A stretch of 64,000 nt of DNA from Chinchilla lanigera (Eukaryota; Chordata; Mammalia; Rodentia; Chinchillidae). Under the pieces are notes generated by a model, which saw only the letters and a list, made by a program, of their open reading frames with translations, had not been told where the DNA came from and made no database searches. Numbering within the stretch: position 1 is the first letter of the stretch; each line of letters begins with the position of its first letter. The DNA is taken from the NCBI RefSeq assembly GCF_000276665.1, contig NW_004955470.1, positions 5,225,497-5,289,496 on the forward strand. The letters are read 5' to 3'. A program made the translations under genes and the position numbers. Shown in pieces: positions 11,801-23,800 of the stretch.

Positions 11801-14800
11801 TTTTGGTCCTGCTGTGTTTTGGTCTCACTTTGGCCCAATTTGTCTATTCCCCTATTCCTCCCTTTTGGTGTGGAAATGTTTACCCTTTGCCATTGTCTGC
11901 TGAAGTGTCTACTTTCGTTATTCTTTTTATAGGGCTCATAGCTAAGAGTTTGCCTTGAGTCTCAGAGGAGACTTTGGACTTGGACTCTGTTTCCCTAGAA
12001 TAAACACCCAGAAGTGGGATTGCTAGGTCACGAGGTAAGTGTATTTTTAACTTTATAAAAGAGCTGTCGAACTGTTTTCCAAAGTGATTGTGCCATTCTG
12101 CATTCTCATGTGGAATACGGAAAGATACACACTGTCATAGAATGAGTTTTATTTGTGGTGCATCCTCATTAGCACATGTTATTATCAATAGTTTTTGTTT
12201 TGGTCATTTTTATAGTTCTCATGCACTCATAGTTTTTGTGCTCCCCTAATAGCTAATGATGTTGAACTTCTTTTCACAGGCTTACCTGCCATCTGTACGA
12301 TATCTGGTAAAATATCATCTCTGGTAAAATACCTGTTCACGTTCACAAAAAATTGCTTTGTTTGAATTTTTACTGTTGAATTTTGATAATAGTTAATGTA
12401 TTCTGTATACTATTCTTTACTGTGTATGTGGTCAGCAAATATTTTTCTGCAGTATGTAGTTTGACTTCCAAAACCGTTAATGATGTCCTCTACATAATCA
12501 AAGTTTTTAATTTTAGTGAAGTCTAATTTATCAAAAATTTTTTTAAAGATAATGCTTTGATGGCAAATCTAAGAACTCTTTGCCCAGCCCTACTTCCCAA
12601 AGATTTCTTGGGTTATTTTCATAGTTGTATTTCACATTTAAGTCCACAGCCCCTTTTGAGTTCAATTTTGTACATGATGTAACACTTACATCAAAGTTTG
12701 CATTTTTGCCTACAAATGTTCCTATGTTCCAGAACCATTTGCTTGTGATGTACAATTTGATAGTATTTTATTAAGGAGTTATGCATCTAAACTAACGAGG
12801 GATATGGTGTATATTTTTCTGTGTTGTGTTTAATTCTGGTATCATAATCACAGTAGCCTCACAGAATGGCAGGGGATGTGTTTGTTTCCTCTTATGTGAT
12901 TTTTACATAAGATTGAGTATAATTGGTGTTATTTCTTCATTAAATGTTGGTAGAAGTCACCAGTGAAACAATGTGAGTTTTCTTTTCTGGGAGGTTTCTT
13001 AAAAAGATTAGAATTCTTTAATGGATTCAGGACAATTGAGGCAATCTATTTCTTCTTCGTAAGTTTGCTAGTTTGTGTTTCTCAAGGAAATGGACCTTTT
13101 TTTTTTCATTTCTCAAATTTATTTGCATAGAACTGTTCATACTACGTCCTCATCGTCATTTTAATGTCTAGGAGTCAGTAGTACTACTCACTAAGGTGGG
13201 CATTTTGGTATTTTGTACGGTTTTTGGTCAGTCTAGCTACAGATTTGTCAATTTTATTGGCTGTTTCAGAGAAACATTTTCAGATTTCACTTATTATTTT
13301 CCATTATTTTGATATTTTTATCTTCATTAATGTTTGCTCCTTACAATTATCTTTCCATCTTGCTTTGGGTTTAGCTCACTCTTCTCTTTCTAGTTCCTTC
13401 AAATAGAAGCATAGATTGTTGCTTTGGAACTTTTCTTCAAAGGCTATAATTTCTGTAAATGCAACTTCATCTGCATTCCACAAATTTGGGTATATTTTTA
13501 TTTTAATTCACTGTGCTAGTTTCCCTTTAGAGTTCCTTTTTGATTCATGGGTTATTTAATGGTATAGTATTTAATTTCAAGTACACATGAGAATCTTTCA
13601 GGTATCATTCCAGATATTTTTCAGATACGTTACTGAATTCTTTAATTTGCAGTGGATAGAGAATAAACTTTTTCGATTATTTTAAATTTAATAAGAACTC
13701 AGAATATGATCTATCTTAGTGAATGTTCTGTCTGCACTCAGAAAGAGTATTACGCTGCTGTGTTTGGTGGGATATCCTGTGAATATCAACTAGTGCAAGT
13801 TGCTCAAATCACATTGTTCAAGACTTTGTATTCTTTTTTTTTTTTTTTTTTTGGTTTTTCTCCAGTACCGGGAACCGAACTCACGACCTTGTGCTTGCCA
13901 GGCAGGCGCTTTTGCCGCTGAGCTAAATCCCCAGCCCCAAGACTTTGTATTCTTTCCAATTTTTTGTCTGCTCCTTTTTTACACTACTGAGAGAGGAACA
14001 TTAAAGTCTGTATATAACCGTGGGTTATTTTTTGTTATCTCTATAGTTCTTGATTCATCTATTTTGAAGCTCTATCATTAGGTGCATTCATATTTAGGGC
14101 TGTCTCATATTTTTGGCAAATCCACCATTATCAATTCACCAGTATTATTAGGTAATACACCAATTTATCCCTAAGAATTGTCCTTTTTCCTGAAGTCTTC
14201 TTTGTTTGACACTGACGTAGCCAGCCTATCTTTTATAGTTCTAAAATTTCTATTTTTAATAATAGCTCCTATTTCTTTGCAGAGAATTTCTATGTTTCAT
14301 TTCAAGAGGGCTCACTCCTAGTTCTTGGAACTCGGTTTAACAGTTGCTTTAAAGTCTTTGCCTAGTATTTTTAATATTTGGATTATCTCAGGGTTGGTGT
14401 TGTCCTTTTTCACTTCGGACTTCTCAGGTTTTGTCTCTCTGTATCTTCGGTTGGTATCTTACATATTTTGAACACTACACTGGGATCAAGTCTTTTTGGT
14501 CTCCTCAAAGGTTTTGCTGCGCTTATTCACTGTTGTACTTGCACAGCCCAGGAAGAGCCCAGCAGGTCGTACAAAGGCCCTCTGGCTCAGCTTTTTCCAC
14601 TCTGCCATTTGCAGCCCTAACTTTCCATGGAGAGAAAGCCAGGGTTTAACCTCTCCGTGCTGTAGCACACTCTGGCGACTAGGACGACATCAGGCAGTTC
14701 CAAGAGCAGGGAGACTGCAGGAGACTCTACCACAGCGCTGTTGCTGCTGCCTGTGCTGATGAGGAGTGCAGCTCCAGAACTGGATTTCTTGGTGGTGGAG

Positions 14801-17800
14801 TGGACCCCCAGGGGCTCTGACTCCTCATCAGATGCCTGATGGCTGGTGCTCCCCTGGAGCACGGCTGGAAGGACTAAAGGAGCTCTGCCTTGCAGTGGGT
14901 ACTGCCACCATCTTCATCAGGGGAAGGGGCGGGCCATTTCACTGCCAACCCTCGTCTTTGGTAGGGCTGCACGAATCAAGAGTTCTGCCCCACAAGGGAC
15001 ACCTTTGCCACTGTACTAGAATGGGTGACTCCAGCTTGTTGCTGTCACTCGGCTGGCACAGAGATGGAGTGAGAAATGCACCCTGCAGGGACGCTGCCAC
15101 CAAGAGGGGCTTGCTGCCTGGCTGCAGGGCTCACAGGGGCAGGGGCAGGGCCAGGACTGCCACGCCTGCCCCTGTAGGGGCTGCTGGTGGTACAGAGCCA
15201 TACCCTGCAGGGGCTGTCAGTGCTACCAGAGGCAGGCGGCAGGTGCTGCTTTGCTGCTCACAGCTACTGTCTAGTCATTGCCAGTGTCCTGATCTCCCCT
15301 ACCCAGGCCACCAGCTCCTATCCACCTTCCAGATCCTCCAAGATTCGCTCTATGCAATTTGTCTTGGGCTTTAAGTTGTGTCAGTGGAAGCGATGAATGA
15401 TGCGTGCTTACCCATCTTGTCAGAAGTACAAGTCCAGTCATTCATTCACTCACTCGCAGCATCAGGGTTGAACTGAGGGCCGTGGGCATGCTAGGCAAGC
15501 ACTCTATCACTGAGCCCCGTTATGTATATTTTGTGAGCACTGGGATTCCAAGGTGGTTTTCTTAGCATTTCAGGACTTCTGGTATTGTTCACACGCTAGG
15601 CAAGTGCCCTAAGCCTGAGCTAAGTCTTTGTTCCTTTTGGTTTGTTTGTTTTGTTCTGGTTTTGAGACAGGGCTATGCTGTGTAGCCCAGAATGGCTTGC
15701 CTCAGCCTCCTAGGTGTGGGGATTACAGATGTGCACCATCGAGCCTGGCACATAAAAGTACTTTTAATGACCGAGGCTTCTGGCTAGCGTGTCTGGAAAG
15801 ATGGGGTACTGAGGAGAAACAAAACTAGGGTCAGGGAAGTATCGGGAGATGGAACTGACTGCTGAGATGTCAGATGAGAAGGGCGCATCGGATGGCACTG
15901 GCTGGAGGAGCCAAGGCGAGAGAGACCTTTGGAACAGGTGGACGCCCACAGCCTGTCCTGCCGGGGGAGAGCAGTTGCTGCAGTGGAAGCCACACAAGGA
16001 TAAGGGGACACAAGGGAGTTGAGCACAGGAAAGGTGGGGAAACTAAGGCCAGAGGGTTGACAGCACTCACTCAGGAAGGGATTGAGAAGGGAAGCGTAAA
16101 GCTAAGAAAAAAGACCGTAGTGAGAACAGCTGGTTTTCTTTAAAAATTCAGGATATACGCATGTGGGTATACTTCTCCAAAAGAACTGAGCCGGGCATAG
16201 TGGCACATGCATGGAGTCTCAGCTACTTGGGTTAGAGAAGCAGGAGGATCACCTGAATGCAGGAGATTGAGGCCAACCTGGGTGACAAGGAGAGGCACTA
16301 TCTCAAAAGAAAAATGGTAGAAATCAGGGCCTCACGCTGACATCTACACTGCCATGTTCAGTGTAGCACTCACCCAACTGTAGCTAAGGTATGGAAGCAA
16401 CCTAAATGTCCTTCAGGGGAGTGGACAGACAGATGAATAAAGAAAATGTGGCATTAACTATACAATGGAATAGTACTTATCCCCAAGAAGGGCGGAAGTT
16501 CTGCCATATGCAAAACATGGATGAATCTTGAGGACATTATGTGCAAAGATATAAGGCAGTTGCGGAAACACAAATACTACATAATCCCATTCATAAGTGG
16601 AAAATAAAACCTTCCAATTTGTAGAATCAAAGAGTAGTGGGTTGCCAGGGGCTGGGGATACAGGAAATGGGGGTTACCAATCACTGAGTATAAAATTTCA
16701 GTAGTGTAAGATGAGTAAGTTCTAGAGATTTCTGTAGAGCCTTGTACTTAGAGTCAACATTGCACCTTTAAAAATTGTTAAGAGAGGGCTGGGGATATAG
16801 CTCAGTGGCACAGCATCTGCCTGGAAAGCATAAGGTCTTGAGTCCAAGTCTCAGTACCAAAAAAAAAAAAAAAGTTGTTAAGAGAGTAGATTTCATGTTG
16901 ATTGTTCTTACCATGACAAAAAAAAAAGAATTCAAGAGATATTGTTATATATATATTTAGTAGGATATAAACACACACCCAAATGCCCATTATATTACTA
17001 TGTCATCAGAGAGGGGTGACAATCTGAGTCCATTTCCACAGCCCAGGAGTGACAATTTTCCCTCTATGCTTTCCATACTTTAAATGTTTCTGCACAAGAC
17101 TCCATCTCCTTTGCTCTCACTCTTACCCTGGGGGCAGAAAGCTGCTTTCTGACCTATAATTTCGCCTGTGAGGGACCGGCCCACCAGGAAGATGGGTGAT
17201 GTCCTGCACAAATAGCGCCCCTTGGCCCGGTCCTCTTCTATAAGCTGTGCCTGTAAGTGCATGACGGCTTAGGGGAACATTCTGGATATAAATCATAACA
17301 AACGTAATAACCCTGTGTAACTTCCCACAATGGCAGACCAGCAAGTGCGGGCCAGGTCTAGCAAGAGGTCTTCTCTGTGCTGAGAAGCACAGATATGGTA
17401 CTGGGCTTGCAGAGCCAGGCCAAGGTCAAGACGGTCGTGACATAGTCAAGAAAACACCATAAGGACACAGGAAAAACTACGGGGCTCTTACTGTTACTCA
17501 CAAAAGCATGATTTATGTTTTCTTCTAAGACAATCAGGGCCTTCAGAGTGGTTTTTGCTAAAACCCATGACTCTTCACTTGAGGCTCACTAAAAGCAGAA
17601 CAAAGCTTCTTTTCTGAAACTCTGGGTCAAATCCTTTTCAGCTCCATACAGGCATGCTAGTCTTTCAGGGATTACCTGTCTAAAAGTTGCCAAAACAAGG
17701 CTTATGAGCCATAAATTTACCTACCCTATCTCCTTACCCATCAAGATAAAGACACTGGGATCAAAGATTTGAGGAACATTCAGCTACACCCAGGATCTCC

Positions 17801-20800
17801 AGAGCCTCGCATGACTGGGGCTGCCCCTCAGGCCGTGAGGAACCCGCCCATGCCCACCGAGGGAAACCAAACCACCAGGATTCAACCTCAACTACAAAGT
17901 CCGCACTGACTAACCAGACACCAGCCTGCCACAGCACCCCATGACACTGTCCTCCCCCCTTGTATGGGTGGGTCACTCTGATCTTCATCGGAGTCAAGCC
18001 AGAGCCCTTTCTTTATCTTCTCTAAACCTTCTGATTAAAGACTTGGCCTGGAAACTCATACTGTTGCTTTATTTTCAATTTCCATTATCACTGAAGCAAG
18101 GCTCCATCCTAGCGGGTGATGGCTTGGCCCCATAAAGCCCATCCTCTTTGGCAAACCAGGTCCTGTGCTCATTAGAACCATTGCACCTTTCCTTTCCCTG
18201 TGAAGGGTTCTGGATTTCTTCAAGAAGGGAATACAGGGCATAGGAGAGAGGAGGAGGAGGGCGAGGGGAGGGGGAAGCTGGAATTCCAGGGCCAAAGCTG
18301 CCGAGGCAGAACTGTGCACCTATGTGCAACACTTCCATAATCTAAGTTTACAATGCATACCCTGAAAGAAGTGAGGGGAGATGGCAGCACATCGGGGAGC
18401 TCTGGGCAAAGTACCTGCCACCACAAGATAATAAATAACAGTAATCAGGTCTTCCTGGAAAACAGATTAGCACTGTTATTAAAACTTTTATTATCTATAT
18501 GTTTTATAGGAATCCAACAGCCTCCAGCTGCTATAATTTGGAAGCAATGAGGATGAAAGTAGAAGTAATAATAATGAATTAAACTACAAGCACATCTGTG
18601 TCTGGGGAAGGTGTGGGGGCTGGTTCACAGGTGGGGCCCAACATCCAGGACCCTAACATTCTGCTCTTGTCTGTACAAGGCAGATCCCAGACCCCCAAGG
18701 TCTACAGTGGGCCCAGGATGCACTCACAACCTGTCTGAGCACTCACCTCTCAAATACCACCCCTAGGTAGAGCAGGTTCCTAACAACGGAATTCCTCTCC
18801 TCCTCTCTTCCCATGATGATGAAAATCATTACCTGTGCCTGTAAAAGTAACCTCACTTCTTTCACTTTGGAGTTCACCTGGCTGTTATCTCTGTGGCTTA
18901 GAGACTGTTAATATTCATCGATGGACAAGAGAGTTCTCTCCTACTATTTAACAAAGCCCTGTATCTCACTTCATAAATCAAAGAAAACACGAGGTTTGTT
19001 ACAGATGGTCCCAGTCTCTTACAGTGAGGACAGCCTTGCAGCCTGGGGCGAGGGGGGTCATACACATTTAAGGGGCCAAATCTCACCCTGGGAAGCTTTT
19101 TTTCCAGCTTGGACTCTGACTCTGAGAATCCTGTTTCTAAGTTCAATTCACTCTGCAAGCCCTTGAGAGACATTCTCAGTTCTGGGCCATGGAGGTGATG
19201 GTGTTTATGTCCGGGTTTTGTGCGCCCGGAGCAACTCTTCTTGCTATTTGAACAGTTTTCTGAATCACTCTGCAGTCGCTTCAGTAATGTGCTTGACATT
19301 TGCAAAGTGGATCATCAGGTCGGACTTGGACACCTCCACGCCCCAGGTCCCTTGCTGATTATTCCAATGCAGTGTGGCAGCATGAGCAGCGAAAAATTCC
19401 TGGCTAAGCCAAGGGTCGCAGGGACCAAGAAGGCCACACCTGCTGGCTCTTGGCACTTTCTGGAATTCTTGGTCACTGTAGAAACCCAAAGCACCTGAGA
19501 CTCTGTGTATTTACTAACTTCCTAGCCGGGAGGCAGCAAACAGTAGATTATCTTTGGACCTGTGTTCACACAGCTTTGTTTATGCTAATTTTTCCTCCTG
19601 CATGCATCTTCCTTGTAGAGTAAAGGATTCCCCCAAGACACCCACCAAGTTCTGTTTCTTCTGTCCTACCATGTAGCAGCTAAGTGGACTCCCGGACTTC
19701 TGGGTCCACTTAAAATAGCTAGAAATATTTAAAAATACATTTTTTTAGTTTTGTGTTTTTGAGACAGGGTCTTGCTGTGCAATTCAGGCTGGCCTTGAAC
19801 TCCTTTTGTAGCCCAGGCTGGTCTCAAACTCACACGATCCTCCTGCCTCAGCCTCCCGAGTGCTGAGAGTACAGGAGTGCTCCACCACGCCTGGCTACTT
19901 AAAAATAAAATGTGCTGTGGAAAACTTCTCTCTAGGAGCCCCATCATACACACTCATGACTCAAGGGTGCAGGACTGTTTTCTGGCATCCAGATTTCCAT
20001 ACATAAAAGAATCCAGTAATGAATGAGTCCTCACTTCTGCCACAGGTCCCTGCTTCAACAGTTTCTCATTTCATCTGAAATGCTGGAGGTGACAAAGGTC
20101 AGAGAAGGAGAAGCCCTCTAGTCTGTCTTTGTTTATCTTAAAGGTCAGTGGTTTGTAAACACTCTTCCATGCTGCTCCAGTCTTAATATGATCTCCTTTT
20201 TTGGAACAGGAAATAAACACTGACCCTCAACCTTCTGAAAGGCTTCTGTTGTGCAAAGCCTTGTGACTCCAATCACTCAGATACTTTCCATGTGAGGCCG
20301 GGCCACATGAGCCTCCTTAGAACAAGGAAAGAAGAACTTCCTAGGGTGGAAAAGGCAGAGGACTCACTGATAGAGAAGTAAGATGTTTCATCTCTAGCCA
20401 AGAAGTAGCTTCGGCCCTGGGAGAACCGACCAGCGTCGAGATGAGCACAGTGTCCCAGGATTTGCTGAGTAGTCCACTGTCCCTCAGGGAACGCGCTACG
20501 GAATCTCTTTTCGCATTTCTCCTGTTATGTCTACACACCTGACTTCTCAGTGCTTTCACAAAATCTTGTGTTTTTTCTTAATTGTTCATTTGTTTTTGTT
20601 TTCCCCTAGTCCTGGGAATTGAATCCAGAACCTTTGCACCAAGCCACACGTCCGGCCCCTCCCCGCTTTCAGACAGGTCCTTGCTAAGTCACTAAATGGC
20701 CCAGGGTGGGGTCAAACCTAAGAACATCCTGTCTCAGCCCTCGGAGTGCTGGGATGATAGCATGGGCCAATGTTTCTAATTCCTAATCAGAACTGGTTTT

Positions 20801-23800
20801 TGATTTTGCAGTGGGGATTGAACCCAGGGTCTTGGTCACGCTGGGCAAAGACTCTAGCACTAAACTACACCCTCAGCCCCTTAACTCTTGGAACACCGAC
20901 ACCCTCTTCCATTCCCTTTGCATTGAGTATTTACGAGCTCTGTGGACAACCAGGAACAAATTCGAACCATGGAAGACCTCCCTTTCCCCGCCCATTCCCA
21001 ACACCTCTTAGGAGGCTCTTACCGGCTCCTCTGCGCCCAGACTTCTTCTCCACCACTCTGCTGTCCTTCCTGGGGTCCGCAGGCAGGGTCGCTTTCTCAG
21101 GCTCTCCAGCGCTGGCGTCGGGCAGGTAGGCCAGGGTGAGGCTCTGCAGCAGCGGCTTCCTGGGCAGGGGTGGCTTGGAGCTGGGCTGCTCGGGGGACCG
21201 CGACTTTCCCTTTCCCTGGCCGTTGGGGGACCTGGCGCCTCGGAGTGCAGAGGCTGTCCCAATCTGACCCTGCTCATCTTTGGGGAGCAGGGCCAGCCCT
21301 CCTCTTTCTAACCTGACTTCAGCGCTGTATCTCTTGACGCCCTTGGCTTCCTGGGAGGGGCCCTCTCTGTACTTGAGGGACAGGGAGGTGGACCGCAGCT
21401 TGACAGGGAAGGGGCTTCTGTCCTCACATGGGGGTGGCTCCGCGGCAGCCGGGCAGGGATCTCCCGTGCCTGGCGTGGTGGCTGCAGTGTCCCCTGAGTC
21501 CTGAGACTCTGGCTCTGCTGGTTTCTGAGGGTCCGATTTCTGGGTCTGGCGCTCGGGGAGCACGTGGAGGTCATCGAGGGCCGCCTCGCTCCTCCAGGCC
21601 AGGCCACTGCGCGCCAGGGGCAATCGGATTGCAGAGACAGTGGGGACAGCAGGGACAGTGGGGCCTGGAAGACGAGGGCCTCCTGGGCGTGGCCGTGCCC
21701 TGCATGACGACACTGAGAACTTCTTCACGCCCCGTAGCTCCCCACCACCAGCACCCCTCTCACTTTTCCGCCCTGGAGTCCCCCTCTCGGGACCGCCCTT
21801 AGGGGACTCTGTGTGCTCAGCCTTGGGGTGCTCGGGGGCCACAGCTTCGTGGCCCAGGGCACAGGGGCTGGGCTCCCGTACGGGTGACTCTGTGATGGGT
21901 GCTGGGGATACGCTGAGGTCCTCAGCCACCATCATAGCCCTGTGCTTCAGGCAGCTCTTGGGCCCAGGAGGGCTCGGGGCGGGAGCCACTGCAGGTTCTG
22001 TCTCTGCTCCCTTGGGGCTGGGCACTGCCAATGTGGGTTCCACCTCCTGCTGGACACTCTGGTCTGGGCCATCCAGATCACAGGGTGTCTCCAAGATTGT
22101 GGCAGTGACAATCTCAGGAGGTACTGTGTCATGAGGTGCTGTGTCCCCCGTGGGGACAGTGGTGGACAACGCACTTTCCACGTCTCCAGAAGCACAGACC
22201 ATCTCCTCAGCTCTGTCCCCAGCTGGGGGACATGGGCTCGCAGTGGACGGCTCCTCCTCCTGGATTTCAATGTCGGGAATGGGGTGCAGAGAGCCTTCTG
22301 GTAGAGATGGGGGCTCCACGCAGGGGGCTAGGACTGCCACCGGCTCAGTGACCTCTGGGGTGGCCGGACAGCTTGAGGGGACATCCCAGAGGGAGCTCCC
22401 CTCCTCCACACTGGCACTGAGTGCTGGGCTGTGCTGCAGGCGGGCACGTCTGGCACGGGGCCCCCCAGGTGGCAGCAAGGTGGCAGGTCCCCCGGGCTCA
22501 GGGTCTCTGTCCAGCATCAAATCCTGTTGCCCGGCGCTGGGATTCTCCTCTGTGCTGACTTCAAGCCCTGGCTTCTCACCGGATTCCTCCTCCTCGGGGG
22601 TGCCGGTCAGGTCGCTCAGGGATTCTGACTGCGCCCGCTGGGAGAAATGAAGGTAAGAGATCAGCGCTGCAGTAAACATTAGGAAGCCAAAGACTTCCTC
22701 AAGGCTTTCGGCTGAAAGCAGCGTGTCCCTAAGGTGGCGCTGACATTCACACACAGGTGTGCTTTCTTGAGCTCTCCCTTGGCGGCCTATGTGGATCCAT
22801 ACATTCCTGAGGGCCCTCAAGACAAAGGTCACTGACAGCTCATGTGAGCCAGCCACGAAGTCAGTGGCTGTTGCTCGTCAGAGTGAGGCTAATGGCAGCT
22901 GAGTATCTGCCAGCTCTGCGCGCTACACTTATTCCATTGAATCTTTCTTTCGTCTTAGTCAGGAAGCGACCTTGCTTCCCTTTTTGCACTCGGATAAGTA
23001 GGAGCTCAGAGGAGTCAAAAGATGGGTAAAGAGAAGGTAAGTGATGGCCAGCAGGTGGCCCAGGTGACCAGCTGGGCTCTTCCTGTCACTCTAGGCTGCC
23101 TCTGAGTCAGTGTCCCACCTGAGTAGGCTGGTTCTCCTAAAGGACCATTCACACCATTGCTAACGTCCTCAACAGCCCGCCACAGCTTACAGAACACAAC
23201 CCAAACTTTTCAGCTCAATTTAAAGTCTTACGTTCTGCAGTCTTGTGGTGTTTCTTCCACTGTACTCAAATCAAACCAAGACCCCAGCGGGTGGGACGGG
23301 GGTAGAGAAGAGGCGTCAATCTCTGTCTAAGACCCGCCTCTTGCATTTGGCAGTTCCGCAGGCTGGGACCTGTACCCTGGAGACCTGTAGCCAGGCGCCC
23401 CATGGCACTGCTCCTCTTTAAACAGAGTCAGGGCACTCCCTGTTTCTGGCACTGCCCGGGTTGGACTGAGGGCCAACTGGTCTGGTGAGACAAGGTGCAG
23501 CCGTCTGTGGACATTCGGCTTGTACCTGCGCCTGGAACCGCACACATAGCACGGTTCTGGGCAGCAGTGCAAGGTGCGGAGGTCACAAGCAGAAGTTGTC
23601 TTTCTCAACCTCTGCTGGGGTAGGAGCAGCAAACTACACTCCGACGTACGTTTTAACTTCGCGATAAATATCACAATATCGTTCGCCAAGTTTTTACTGT
23701 GCAAGATGGGGTTTTTAAGACAAGAAGAGCCCTTTTTATTATTTGTCTCTGGAGCTCCAAAAGATTCAGAGTCTTATGCTGTGGAGGAGTTCACCTCCTG

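Larger units (their letters stand above)
5721..21022 (-). other. CRACDL intron 6 (15.3 kb)
   Basis: GTAAGA donor and cccacag acceptor. It holds SINEs, an LTR-like element near 9.1-9.7 kb, MaLR internal sequence (10985-11990), a long antisense L1 (11993-14470), another L1 end (16330-16930) and a second LTR-like segment (17640-18075). Stretches 5870-6480, 7705-9110, 14480-15450 and 18080-19740 show no gene and no repeat that I can name, apart from the simple repeats listed. Confidence 0.85.

Noticed and set aside
14766..15374. 202-codon plus-strand open frame
   Set aside because: Low-complexity Gly/Ala/Arg/Cys translation next to decayed L1, no family resemblance and no splice or promoter context.
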